This document shows positions 45,730-58,454 of a DNA stretch of 64,000 nucleotides, piece by piece. The notes below the pieces were generated by a model, which did not search any database, had not been told where the DNA came from, and saw only the letters and a program-made list of their open reading frames with translations. Source of the stretch: Coccinella septempunctata. Its lineage: Eukaryota; Arthropoda; Insecta; Coleoptera; Coccinellidae. A program made the position numbers and the translations under genes. Where the stretch lies: contig NC_058190.1 of NCBI RefSeq assembly GCF_907165205.1, forward strand, positions 17,802,001 to 17,866,000, given 5' to 3'. How positions within the stretch are numbered: the stretch's first letter is position 1; each line of letters opens with the position of its first letter.

Positions 45730-46838
45730 TGTGTCTGGAAGGACACTCTCCTCCCTGATGGTGGTTCGGTCCGGTCAGCGTGGTTATTTTCGGCTGGACG
45801 GCGGGGTGGCGGTGTTGCAGGTCTGGATCGACTTTCGGACCTGTCTCCAGAAGTCGGACGGTGTGATTCCTGTCGCTGGGCTATTGACTCTCTCGACTTG
45901 GGTGGCTCAGGACGGCTTTCCCTCGGCGGAGAAAGTCGTGTCTGGTTGGCTTGTGTCGGCGGTACTGATTCCCTGTGATCGATTGTTGGGTGAACCTGCT
46001 CTCCGGTATCCATAGAAAAACTTGCTTGACATCGGTTCAGTTGACGGGGACTGTACGTCAGGTGAGGTTCTTCCACAAAACCTGGTTTGGAGGGTGGCCG
46101 GGTGTACTGGCTCATCTGCCACTGGACCAGTTCAAAAACTTTTCCCTTACGGAGAAGTTCATCATAAGTCTTGGTCTCCTGGAAGGCCAAGGCTTGCTGT
46201 AAGGGCGGGATCAACCTCTGTCGGATAAGCCGGATCTGCTCCACCTCGGATGGTTTTGCATAGGTGAGTTTCTGGAATAAGTTCTGCATCCGGGTAACAT
46301 ATAGAAGCAACTTTTCTTCAGGGCCTTGTGTTCGCCCTTTTATTTCCTCCAACAGATTCTCCTCGTAGTTAACTGGCAGAAATGCTTCTTTCAGTTATTT
46401 GCCAAAATCCTCCCAGTCCTCGAAAGTACCTCTCCGGGGAATGAACCAATCCCTCGCATCCTTTCGTAGTAATTCATACACTGATTCAAAAACTTGTTCC
46501 AGGGATACTTTACGAGATTCAGCCAGTCTCTCCACTTCTTCAAGAAATCCGGTTACACTACCAGTGCCATCAAAGGAGATGTTCCATTTGTGTACCGGAA
46601 CAGTTGGTACTGTTGATCGAGACTCCGGTTCTGATCTGGCAGGTGTTGTGATAATTGGCCGGTCAAAATTTATCCACGGTGCAGGTAAGTGTGGAAAAGA
46701 CACCCTTCGTGTGGAATTAACCCATCTACTTTGTGTCGGGCCCTCAGGTGTTGCTGTCCCACAATCCTGCGACTGTGTGAGAGCTATCGCTGGTAATTGT
46801 TGCAGTAATGCTCTACATGTCTGCCTTGTCTCATTCAT
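45606..46838 (-). pseudogene. Ty3/gypsy gag with one nonsense codon
   Basis: Gag starts at ATG 46838. It has a matrix/capsid-like region with NISFDGTGSVTGFLEEVERL and LRKDARDWFIPRRGTFEDWEDF. A TAA at 46395-46397 interrupts it, and the same frame continues LKEAFLPVNYEENLLEEIK, a linker rich in Pro, Arg and Ser, and two zinc knuckles, CFRCGGYGHMRREC (C-x2-C-x4-H-x4-C) and a degenerate CSRCQRENILSRDC. It overlaps the protease frame, as expected for a gag-pol frameshift or a lesion. Only this one stop separates it from an intact gag. Confidence 0.88.
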
Positions 46839-47369
46839 GACCCGTTCTAATGTTAGTCCAAGAGCTAGTGAACCCTGGGAGTAACGATCTCCCTGTAAGG
46901 TTAGAAATTTGTATACTTACGATTTATGACATGCTAAGAGCAATAGCCATGACCTGGCAGGCGTCAGCCCTGCACGTCATCAGCCCCTTTATTTTTTGGA
47001 CTGTTAAGTAAATTGAGTTTCAAAACTTGTTTCTGTAAATTTGAAAATTTAATAGGATAAAGTTTATTTATTGTACATCTTGAAAAAAGTTGACAGGCGA
47101 TTACAATAAGCAGAAGTATATGACATATCAATTAGAAAACGTACAGTTGATGAGGTAAAATAAACTTTATCCTGTATACTTAAAATTTTTATATGTTTTC
47201 AAGTAAACGTCTCAGAGTAAATATGTACAATGCCAGGCGGTTTTGAACAGCATAAGACCTTGACAGGCGAGGGGACAGCTGCTAAGGGCGTGCAAATAAG
47301 AAATGTTACATGAACGCAAATACAGTAAATGCAATGTATTTTATTGGGTTTATGCAATCTACATTATTT
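46839..47369. other. Gypsy leader and unassigned sequence with an inverted repeat
   Basis: No gene is present. The part next to gag is probably gypsy leader. An inverted repeat, GGATAAAGTTTATT at about 47057 and AATAAACTTTATCC at about 47159, has perfect 14-base arms about 90 bp apart. Short words with GGCAGGCG or GACAGGCG recur at about 46956, 47092 and 47263. I could not find a gypsy LTR. Confidence 0.4.
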
Positions 47370-47962
47370 TTAACATTCATTTTCTTCAGCATCACCCGAA
47401 ATTTCGCTATCACTGTTTTCATCATCATCTGATTCTTCAACAATGTTTTCCTCATCTGAAAATAGTAAAAAAAAATATTTTAATGAATCAATAAGGTTGT
47501 TAAGAATTAAATATAAAGCTCAATTACATAGGACTGCGTATTAAATGTTACGGAATAAAATAGTTGTATGTTACCTGAAATGCATTCCTCAGTTTCAGTC
47601 GATTGTGCTGTGGCAGTATCAGCAGGTCCTTGTAAAAGTATGTCGTATATAGAAGATGGAACCGTATTCCCCTCAAACCAATTAAATTCGTAACAACTAT
47701 CAATTAAGTTCCAACCGTTATTTTCAGGTGTAAGAATTGTTGGTTCTTTTAAATTACAATTTCGCCATATATTTGTAATGTAGGCAGTTCTCAATAATTG
47801 TTGATGTAGTTCACGTTTGCAGGGTGGTAAATTCGATGGATCATAGCTTACTACTTTTTTCATAAACACTTTAGGATTATTTGTGTTGTACGTAGCAAGG
47901 AACTTTTCATAACGTGCATAACTTGCAAATATTGCAGAAATCGAGTGTATATCAGAAAGCAT
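47370..47962 (-). CDS. Unassigned transposon-associated protein, spliced and better preserved
   Basis: Exon 1 (47962 to 47575) encodes ARYEKFLATYNTNNPK, DPSNLPPCKRELHQQLLR, TAYITNIWRNCN, LTPENNGWNL and FNWFEGNTVP. A 119 bp intron follows (donor GTAACAT at 47574, acceptor TTTTCAG at 47456). Exon 2 encodes a strongly acidic tail, DEENIVEESDDDENSDSE and on to a stop at 47370-47372. The true N-terminus probably lies further upstream, since the broken relative at 20.2 kb has an extra domain with EFVCHLYGLKKK. I know the pattern from repeated uncharacterised arthropod proteins. Function is unknown, and an acidic C-terminus is all that can be added. Confidence 0.65.
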
Positions 47963-48500
47963 TCAAAGAATTAGGAAACGCAGAAATAGTACAGAAGAAA
48001 GAAAAAATTTTTCCGATACTAGAGAAATTTGTGTAGGATCCACAATAGTGTAAATATTGTAAATAAATGTTGTCGTTCATGGAAGACTTTAGAAATTCGA
48101 ACTTTCCGAAGTCTTTCGTTGAAGAAAATAGGTCACAGATTTGCGCCTTGAAGAAAAGCAGATTTCTAAAGAAATCTGTTTCCTATAGAAACAATAGATA
48201 ATTAGATTTATCGCCAACCCCTACAGATGTTAAGAGAAAGGTCTGAACTTTATGGCAACAGCATGTGTAACATTAAGTCATTGACGCTGGCGTGAATAAA
48301 GCTTCTTTTTAACATTGAGATACGCCAGATGACGTTTGCTGATTGATGGGACAATTTGAAGACGGGGTAAGTACCATCCCAAGACTTGGTACTGCTGGAG
48401 TCCCATTGGCCCAAAAGTAAAAGAGACATCCCCTAAGTTTTCCAATCAGATATGTGGGTGGGCCTTGAAGCTTTAAAATCATTGTTCTTTCCGGAAAACA
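47963..48500. other. Unassigned AT-rich sequence
   Basis: I see no gene or repeat that I can support. It may contain upstream exon or promoter of the gene ending at 47370. Confidence 0.3.
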
Positions 48501-48502
48501 GA

Positions 48503-48592
48503 CATTCAGAGATTCAGAGATTGAGATTCAGAGATTCATTCAGAGAGTTAGATTCAGAGATAGATTCAGATATAGATTCAGATTGATTCGCT
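48503..48592. repeat. AGATTCAG minisatellite
   Basis: Short degenerate tandem copies of AGATTCAG and AGATTCAGAGATT run for about 90 bp. They directly precede the stray satellite block. Confidence 0.7.
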
Positions 48593-48627
48593 AAGTGTCG
48601 GGTTAAGTTTTGAATATAGACGAAAGA

Positions 48628-49077
48628 CAAATCTTGAAACTGCACATAGTTTTCGAATTGAGATGCACATGTTGAACTTCAGATCGATAGTTCTGATAGG
48701 CATTGAGATTTCAGTGGTCAATTCCTCAATAACTGTTGGATCAATTCGACCCAAATCTCCAAACTGTACACAGTTTCCGAATTGAGATGCACATGTTGAA
48801 TTTCAGTTCGATAGTTCAGATAGGAAATGAGATTTCAGTGGACGATTCGCTAAAGTATGATTTCAATTCCTAAAGAACTATTGTATCAAGTCGACCAAGA
48901 TCTTGAAACTGCACACAGTTTTCGAATTGAGATGCACATGTTGAATTTCAGTTCGATAGTTCAGATAGGAATTGAGATTTCAGTGGTCGATTCGCTTAAG
49001 TATGATTTCAATTCCTAAGGAACTATTGGATCAAGTCGACCCAAATCTTGAAACTGCACACAGTTTTTGAATTGAAA
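48628..49077 (+). repeat. Stray satellite block (about 3 units)
   Basis: About three copies of the ~145 bp unit in plus orientation, including the short variant unit with CAATTCCTCAATAACTGTTG. It is cut at about 49075 inside the CAGTTTTTGAATTGA block, where a non-LTR 3' end begins. Confidence 0.92.
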
Positions 49078-49535
49078 TTTTCCTCTAGATGGAGCATGAG
49101 AGGTGGTCTTACACATTCGAGGCTTCTCACTGAGAGACCACCCTCTGTGCCTGAGGTCAAAAAACTCTTAGCTCTCGAGAGGTAACAACTGAGTCTAGTG
49201 ACTGGAGCAATGACTGGCCATTTGTTTAATAAACACTCAAATAGAATGGTACTGACTAGCTTTTCCCTGTGCCGCTGGTGCAGGAGCACGGAGGAAACAG
49301 TTGAACACATTTTGTTCTTCTGTATCAACCTTGAAGACTTAAGGATGACACACCTAGGAAACAGAACACCCACAACTCCTATTGTGAGAGAGACACCTCT
49401 CTGTCGACTTGTGGCATTTTTGTCAGCATGTCACGGAGTTTAAGTTCTCCAACTACAATCGGACGAACAATGGGTCACGAGGCCTCAGTTCAGCCCGGTG
49501 GGGCACCCCACGTAGAAGAAGAAGAAGAATGGCTG
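49078..49535 (+). pseudogene. 3' end of a Jockey/R1-type retrotransposon
   Basis: A strongly 5'-truncated piece. It reads RPPSVPEVKKLLALER, a stop, then MTGHLFNKHSNRMVLT, LCRWCRSTEETVEHILFFC with a C-x2-C-x8-H-x4-C zinc motif, and ends at a stop near 49440. This is the C-terminal motif of Jockey/R1/I-type ORF2 proteins. The 3' end runs into a (GAA)n tail at about 49515-49528, a common tail form for such elements. Confidence 0.75.
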
Positions 49536-49879
49536 AAAATGATTTTACTGTTTAATTATCATATATTATTTGAGAATAGAAGAGTTAGATGAATAGAACA
49601 GAGGCAGTCAGCATACGCTCAAAATGCGGATATTGTAATTTTTTATACAGCAATGCGCGTCGCTGACAGGTGTCTACCTACCTACCTGAACTTGCGAGTT
49701 GTGACTCATGTACCTACATACTCAACACTAAATCATATTCAATTGTGAGCCATTACAAAACTCTTGCCGATTTTTGTCGACAGTTCTGGGACTAACAGAA
49801 TGTAAGATGAAGGGGGAAGGATGCGTTTTAAAGCCTCTCCACTCAAATGCCAACCTTACCTACTCGCAGTTTTTACAAA

Positions 49880-50580
49880 CGAGACTCTGACGACCGAACA
49901 CGAGCGGTATAACTTCGATAGGTCGAGCAGTTCAAATACTTGGGAAGCTTCATTAACACTCTTTGGCTAACCTGAACAGAGAAATATACAACTGTATTTC
50001 GGCCTCACGGACATTCTCGAAACTAAAGGACAGAGTGTTTCAAAATCACGAGATCAATCTGAAGACTCAAACAGCTGCTTAGTGGTCCTCCTAACGCTTC
50101 TTTACGGAAGCGAAATCTGGAGGCTCTACAGACGACATATTAAATAGCTTGAACAAACAAAACAACGTCGTCTGAGACAAATTATGCACATAGTTCTATG
50201 AAGTTTCAAATGCAGAAGTCTTGCAGCGCGCAAGTTGTATAACTATTGAGACTCAAGTAACGAGGTCCCTTCTCAGATGGAATGGCCACATTCTGAGGAT
50301 GCAAGACACAAGACTCCACAAAAAAGCTCTGTGTGGCGAATTCACCCTGAGAGCTCGGAAACCAGGAGGCGGTTTAAGCGGTTTGAGGATATACTGCATC
50401 AATCTCTAATATCAGTTAATACCAATCATAACTGGGAACAACTAGCGTTAGACAGATCACAGTGGAGGTCTCTCGTCCACAGTTATAATGGAGACTCCAG
50501 AGAAATACAGCGGCGGCCAGATCTGGTCAGTGACTATCCATCCCCGGAGTGTGATTTTGATCACTTATTCTTCAGATAGT
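49880..50580 (+). pseudogene. RTE-like retrotransposon 3' end
   Basis: Traces of the RT thumb read VEQFKYLGSFIN, SASRTFSKLKDRVF and RQIMHI, with several frameshifts. The C-terminal part at 50260-50580 reads RWNGHILRMQD, and ILHQSLISVN followed by NWEQLALDRSQWRSLV. The word pair RWxGHxxRM and WExLAxDRxxWR is typical of RTE/BovB-type C-termini. The upstream part is missing. Confidence 0.75.
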
Positions 50581-51494
50581 TTAAAAGTTTAAACCTATAT
50601 CTGTGGTATCTACATGCTCAATCTGTGGGTCACGGGTGGGTTTTTTCAGTCTCAGTAGGGCACACAGTCGCAAGTAGCCCTAAGGATTTTTTTTTGCAGT
50701 CTTTTTGTAGATATATTCTTGGTAACGAGAAACAGCAATGAATGAATAAATGAACAGAATTCCAGATCTGCAGGGTATGTACAAGATGGAATTTGTACGG
50801 ATGGAATTTATGGCGCTTTGAAATGTTCAAAATGCTACGCTGAGAACCAGACTCTGTTGCAAGTTGCCTCGTACTCGATCTTGGATTGAGAGCCACCGGA
50901 ACAAGAACTGTCACATTCACCCCTTCATTCAGTTTTACATTTCACTTTTTACTACACACTGAACCAGTTTCTCGGAACTATGCCATCAACTCGAATACGT
51001 ACTTTCGATTTACATTTCGATCCAAATAAAGCTTATTGAATAGTTCAGCCGTTCTCTTAGCTTAGCACATAGGTTATTTTCGAAAGAAGTGAAATAATTT
51101 CCAGCCTCTCTGTAATTGTGTATTGTGTGTATTGTGATTTCGAATGAACGCAGGATAAACAATTGAACTAATCGACGAAAGAAATTAAGTGAAATGAAAA
51201 TCGTGGTTTCATTGTGATTTGATTGCAATAAACGGCTGGAGGACACAAGAATAATCTTTAATTAGATATAACAAATAAGGAATTATCAACAGTTTCATTC
51301 CGAACACGAGGTAAATCAATAAGTGCCGATATTTGTAGATTGAAAATTCTTCGCCAATAAATGTCGAAGTAACAGAAACAAGTACTAAAAAATACAGAAA
51401 TTCAGAATCAAAGAATATGACATCTTTGAGAAAAATTTATGGAAGATCGCAGGTGATTCGAGGAAAAACCATTAATTATTGAATTTTATCAAAT
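50581..51494. other. Unassigned AT-rich sequence
   Basis: No gene that I can support. A 96-codon minus-strand frame at 50630-50920 has no recognisable motif and lies in sequence that is otherwise non-coding. Confidence 0.3.
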
Positions 51495-51900
51495 AACTAG
51501 CTGACCCGGCAAACCTAGTTTTGCCATTTAAATTATTTCTAGGGTAGATAATAATAACTAACTCATCGTGATTGCTCGATTGGTCGTAAGAAAAAGGAAT
51601 GCCTTTTTTTCTGTTCTGTACAATTTTTTTTGGGAATATTTTGTTATATAAACCTTGCCCTAACAATAATAAACACAACAAAAAAAGAATTGTCCAATTT
51701 GGTGCGATCGTTTGAACAATAAAGCATTTTGAAGTAATAGTTCCTCTTTTATTAATATAGATTTTTCATATCAGAAAGCTTAAGTGATGTGCTTACAAAT
51801 GATATATCACATGGCCAATTTTTCCCTATTGAAAATTCGAGAGGGATAACCACCCCGCTTAGGGGGTGGCTATTTCACTTCTTAAATGTCTAAGAACCCA
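51495..51900 (+). repeat. Interspersed repeat with GCTGACCCGGCAAAC motif
   Basis: The segment opens with TAGCTGACCCGGCAAACC and later carries the hairpin ACCACCCC-GCTTA-GGGGTGG at about 51850. From general knowledge, this opening recurs in many insect genomes at the 3' ends of non-LTR elements or SINEs. I cannot name the family from the sequence alone. Confidence 0.45.
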
Positions 51901-52830
<930 letters not shown>

Positions 52831-55113
52831 AAATATGTATTTCTCACGTTTAATTAATCCCAATTGCGTTTTTTCAAATTCCACTATATATCATTCGAAA
52901 TCCTGCAAATTAGAAATAATGATCACCTGCGAAAAAGATTGAATACGTTTTCATTATCTCATTTTCGTTTTATAGAATATTGTGCTATATTCTCTTCTCA
53001 GTATTATAACCAGAAATATTGCAGAAGCATTTCCATTTACACAAGGAATGAAAATGGTTTTCTCATATATGTAAAAGCACCAGAGATGAAATTTTGCCAG
53101 CAAAGTTTGTCGATTGTAAATGAAAGCTTGGTGCATGGCAATTTTGCGAATGTTGATAATCACGCGCCATGAGGCAAATGATTTGGAAAAAAATGTCTTG
53201 GGCGAATTTGCCGAACAACAAAATCCTTGAATATTAAGCCTGAATTTTTATGTCGATTAGTATTCGACATGACTATTTCACGAGAAAATTTGTTGAAAAG
53301 TAATATAGTCATCATAGTGGCTTATTTTTCGAATGAATGGAGGACAAATACGTCAAAGGACTCCATCTTCAATTTACTGATATATGCTAAATATTAATTT
53401 CCTAAGCTATCGTGAATTCGAGAAATGTCAAAAATTTTATTATACAGGGTGATTTATTGGGAATTTCGCATACACTCATGATATTTATGGGTCTACCATT
53501 CTTTGTAACCATGATACAAACTGGTTAACTAATTTTCTCAATTTTTTGAATTAATTTTGACTTATCAACCACCACATACATTTCGTGATATTTGATTTGT
53601 ATGTTCAATGTCAGGAGTGCTATCGATTACCATAATAAAAAAATTTCTCATTTCAGGTCCGCCTCGAAAAAATTTAATGTATATGAATATTTTGAAATCT
53701 TGTTCACAAAATTGGAAAGACTAGACAAAAATAAGTGAGATTAAATGTATACCTGTAAGCTTGATTCAAACCTAGATGTTTCGAAATTATTGACAGATAA
53801 TTTGCAGTAGCTTCAGGAGAGTTAATGTTGGTTATCTTCTTTAGATAAAAGTTGAATACCTTACATCAGTTGTAGATTTCAAAAAAATCAACATGCAGTA
53901 GTTGGGAATCTCTCGAAGGACTTAACGGATAATTACAAGAATGTTAAATTCTTCAACAAAAATCATCTTGCATCAATAGAAGTCGAAAGAATTGAAGGAA
54001 GTTTCAAGGCAAGAGGAACAGATGAATTAACAATTAATAGGTTGGATCGCATTCATAGAAGTTTATTTTTAATACTTTCATATAATAATAATTATATATT
54101 TATTCCACGATGAGATTCATCGAAAATCCTGTAAGGTGGTAACTTTTCGCATTCGTTCACCATAAAATAAAATTCTCAAATGCCACCACTTTTTTGGGTC
54201 TCCCAATAGAAAAAAATTCTTTGTCATTCTTTTCACTCACAATATTTCTGATTGTGAAAACAATCAGCTGAAATATAAGTCGTTGAGATTCAGATGAATC
54301 ATTATATAAATTCGCTTACATTGAATATGTTTGCTACGGTCAGATATATTGTAGATAGAGGGTGTAGGGTTACCTAATATTTAAATGAGCGGACCTGAAT
54401 TCTAAATAGCACTTCCTGAAACCCTGTTGTCTCTCTTTTTCAATCACTTTCGTCATTTTTGTAATGTTAATGAATATTAGTTGTGGCCACGGCGTTATGA
54501 CATTAACGACATTTCATGAGTGCCAACCTTACTCCGTTCTAGTTACAAAAACTTGAGAAAATTATTTTATGTCCAACCGAGTGCTAAAATAAAAGTGAAT
54601 GGAGTATACTACATACACATTCCTGTTATTTCCAAACTATCAAAACGCATTTCCAGTGGAATGTAAAAGAACTGTGGTATTTCTATTATAGATTCATCCC
54701 CATTTGAAAGAGGAAATATTCATACTGAATGCAATTATACGGTATTATATACATGTATTTGATTCTTATACGAAAGAAATTCATAGCAAGGGCAGACCTG
54801 TACTAAAGCGACTGATACTTGATCTTGATGATATGTCCATTGAGTTTCGAGAAAAAATATGAAATAGGTAAATTTTAATTTCTCAACTTGGGAACTTTCG
54901 ATGAAAATTCTAAAGTTATAACGTCTTCGGGGCTAGGAGTTGTGACGTCATCGATGTTTTTCTGAATACCGAAATGTCATAAGTAATACCAAAGAGAAAG
55001 TTTCCCCACTCCCTAAAGCTCTTTTTGTCCTCTATTCATTATATAAACATTCGGAAATTTCACTGCATAGGCGTCAATGACGGACGGACCTGGTGAATGT
55101 GTATATATTTATA
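52831..55113. other. Unassigned AT-rich interval
   Basis: About 2.3 kb with no gene I can support. A TACAGGGTGATTTATT word at about 53453 resembles a mariner-like MITE end but lacks a visible partner. A 102-codon plus-strand frame at 52864-53172 has no motif. Confidence 0.3.
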
Positions 55114-55464
55114 TACAGGGCGAGTCTTTGCTTTGTAAAAATATTTCACAGTAAATTATTGAGGTCGAAAGAAAAAAATTTTCATGTACAATATTTTTTA
55201 CGATTTAGCCCTGATAAAAAGATATAGGTAGATTTTAAAAGAATTGCATGCGATGAAAGTAGCCTGTTTTTCGAATTTCACCGATAGTTTTTATTTATGA
55301 ACGACAACATACTCGAAAACATAATAACATTTAATTATGTTTTTCAACAACCTCTATCTTTTAAACCGAGCCGATTTGGAAAAAATGGTAAAGGAAAAAA
55401 GTGTTTCCTTTGACCTCAAGAATCTACTGTAAAATATTTGTACGAGTCAAAGACTCACTCTGTA
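55114..55464. mobile_element. MITE with ~55 bp terminal inverted repeats, TA target
   Basis: The left end TACAGGGCGAGTCTTTG and right end CAAAGACTCACTCTGTA are inverted copies, and similarity continues inward for over 50 bp to TTGAGGTC / GACCTCAA. The element is about 351 bp, flanked by TA on both sides, with no coding capacity. This fits a Tc1/mariner-type MITE. Confidence 0.8.
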
Positions 55465-55939
55465 TATGCTTAAATTTTTTTTTATTGAAAACAGAAAAAT
55501 GATACAAGTTTATCACAACACAAAAACGAAAATATTATAATCTTAATAAAATGGTTGTTCATTACACTGTGGAATGAGAAAAGGGCTTCAGGCGTTGCCC
55601 AAAACTCGAATGTCTGAAATATTTGGTTAGAGAGGAAGACGCTTCATTAACTATTTTTTTATGTTTGTAATTTGTAACATTTCTCCAAATACAATGCTGA
55701 ATTGACCCTTCGTACATTGGAAAATCAAGTTTTGTTTTTTAGGGAATGGAAATTCTTTTGAAAGATCCTCCGTAAATTTGCACTTAATTTTTTTATTATC
55801 CATCTCAAATTTTCTCTAGAAATATACTGAATTAAATTCAAGATTTTGACGGACATTTCGACGGACGTTTTCCAGTGACGGACTTCTTGGACGATTGACG
55901 GACTGTCCGTCACAATGAGGGACGCCTGGTCACCCAAAG
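55465..55939. other. Unassigned, with GTGACGGAC inverted word
   Basis: No gene. At 55875-55917 GTGACGGAC and GTCCGTCAC form a short inverted repeat next to repeated GACGGAC words. They lead into the degenerate tandem array. Confidence 0.4.
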
Positions 55940-57340
55940 TTATGGATAATGCACGATGATACAGTATTGCATATCCATCAGTGGAAGTACACAAACATAA
56001 AGTTTCTGATTGTGCAAATTGGATTCAGTCCTGAACATCCAGAAATTTATGGATGCTCGAAAATGATATATCCAGTTTTCGTACAGAAAAGTATAAAATT
56101 TAAGAACAGATATTTCGATCCATTTCTGAATATCCAAAAGATGTTCAATAACGTACGTATATGGATGTTCGACGGACGTCCCTTATTGAAAGTGCATTGG
56201 GCTTCCTATGGATATACAGGAAAGTACAATTATGGAGAATTCTTGTTGATCCAAAAATGTACATCCACTGGACGTACATTAACTTACAATTGCTTATTGT
56301 AGAAATAAGATCCGGCCCTGTACATCCTACGAATGTTGAGAAATGAATAATTATTGATGCTCGAAAATGATACATCTATTTGTCGTAGTCGTACAGAAAA
56401 GTACACTTTCTGGAAGCAGATATTTAGATCCAGATCCGAACTTCCAATAGATGTACAATCATGAATAATTTACGTTGATCCAAAAATGTACGTTGAATGG
56501 ACGTACATCAACGTACACTTTCTGATTGAACAAATAGGATCCAGTCCTGCACATCCTACGAATGTTGAGAAATATAGGTACAATTATGGACCCTCGAAAA
56601 TGATACATCCAGTTGTCGTACAGAAAAGTACAATCTCTGGAGGCAAATAGTTGACATACAATTCTGATCATCCAAAAGATGTAAAATCATGGATAATTCA
56701 CGTTAATCTAAAAATATGGCTGAATAACCATGCTGATTGTAGAAATAAGACACGGTCCTGTTCATCCTACGAATGTTGAGAAATGAATAATTATGGATAC
56801 TCTAAAATGATACATCCAGTTGTCGTACACATGGGCGCCCGCAGAAACCCGCAGAAATTTTTCTCAGGGGGGGCAAAATATCATCTACGATTAGTTTTAC
56901 TGAAAGAAAAATTTCTCTAACGGTGTCTATCAGAATCTCAGGGGGGGCCGTGGCCCCCCCTGGCCCCCTCCTGGCCTCCCCCTGCGGGCGCCCATGGTCG
57001 TACAGAAAAGTACAATTTCTGGAAGCAGATATTCAGATCCAGATCCGAACTTCCAATAGATGTACAATCATGAATAACTTACGTTGATCCAAAAATGTAC
57101 GTTGAATGGACGTACAATTTACGATAGTACAATAAAGATCCAGATTTGTGTATCCAGAAGATGTCCAATAAGAAACGCATATAGATATTTGTCCAACATC
57201 CTTTATTTAAAATTAAATGGACATCCGTAAAACGTCCATTTATGAACGTACAGTAAAGGTCCAGAAATGTACATCCATTGGACTTGGACCATGTAAGGTC
57301 CGTGGATGTTTGTACTTCATTTGGATATAAAATGGGCGTC
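55940..57340. repeat. Degenerate tandem array, units ~210-310 bp
   Basis: Key words recur in order: CTCGAAAATGATAC at about 56054, 56361 and 56596 and a variant at 56801; GTCGTACAGAAAAGTACA; TCCAATAGATGTACAATCAT; CGTTGATCCAAAAATGTACG; and CATCCTACGAATGTTGAG. At least four diverged units are present, rich in GGACGTACAT. A small MITE interrupts one unit at 56830. No protein is supported. Confidence 0.75.
56830..56996. mobile_element. 167 bp MITE with perfect 15 bp ends and 8 bp target duplication
   Basis: The ends CATGGGCGCCCGCAG and CTGCGGGCGCCCATG are perfect inverted copies. GTCGTACA flanks it on both sides (56822-56829 and 56997-57004), and the undisturbed units of the surrounding array contain GTCGTACA once. 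An 8 bp duplication suggests a hAT-like source. The interior is GC-rich near the right end, with G and C runs that can pair. Confidence 0.9.
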
Positions 57341-58454
57341 TATTGGACGTCATGTGCTGTATGGAAAGCTTGTTGGAAAAGACATTTAATTTTGTGTAAA
57401 TTTTGGAGATAATTGTGCTTTTTGAAAATTTGATGTACAGTGTGCTACAAGATGTGAAATAAAAAACTCTCAGTACGGACCCGCGCTATCAAAAAATCAT
57501 TATAATTGAATCATCGTCATTTTCCAATGCTTTTATTTGTTGACATTTCCACGAAAACCTATAAAGGTGTTCAAGAGTTATGCCGACTGAAAGTTTTTGA
57601 TGACATACTTACAAAAAACATCTCTCGAATGAATATACTCAGGACATATTTCGAAAACTGATTCAGACTTTCAATTCAAAATGTCCTGCATCTGCACTGA
57701 AAGCCTGTGCAATTATCCGTAAAACACCCTGTTTCTTCTACTTTCTTCGTTCTGTTCAGGTATATTAACCCATTTATGTATGAGAGAGATGGTTTCTGAA
57801 CATATAAAATGTTTAATTACCAGGACATTCCTGCAGCTGCAGTTGTAACATTAGGGAGTTGTATATTATGTGTCAAGGTAAGAATGAATATCCGATGCGA
57901 GTGAATCATCAGAGTATCGAATTTTCATGCTAACCGAGATACAGATTAATATACTTTCCACGCCAGGCTAAATATTGAATCATTCAATTGAAAAATGAAT
58001 AAAACATTTCGAATACTCCAATGAATATGATAGATCATCAAAGATTTTATTCTCTATGTTTCCGAATGTATTTCCTAATGTTCATTACGTAACAAGTGAT
58101 GGTATGAAATTCAGTCAAAGTGCTTTCGGAATCAGGTGCTGCAATATTTTATTATGTATCACACTCGGTATCAATAATCAAGTGATGGAATGCTTACATT
58201 TTGTGATCAAACAATTCGAAACTAGAAGAGCTTTACTTTACATCACTCTTGGAGAAAATTCATTTAAACGATTTTTTTTAATTTGGGAGAAGAAAAGTTG
58301 TTCTACTCTACTCTATTCTATGAGTTGAGCTGAAAATTTGAAACCCATACTAAGGGAGGTCTATAAAATTTTCCATTTACCAATTTTTTGTGGTGGCCAT
58401 TTAGAATTTGAAACTTTTTTAGTAGTGTACTGTATTCAACTAGTCTAACCTAAT
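57341..58454. other. Unassigned AT-rich interval
   Basis: No gene that I can support. A 90-codon plus-strand frame at 58056-58328 has no motif. Confidence 0.3.

Noticed and set aside
45497..46015. 172-codon plus-strand frame opposite gypsy protease and gag
   Set aside because: It is the shadow of clear gag and protease frames on the minus strand and has no motif of its own.
48503..48592. Regulatory or recombination hotspot motif in AGATTCAG repeats
   Set aside because: A short degenerate simple repeat is the simpler reading.
52864..53172. 102-codon frame as a small host gene
   Set aside because: AT-rich, no domain, no splice or promoter context; kept as unassigned.
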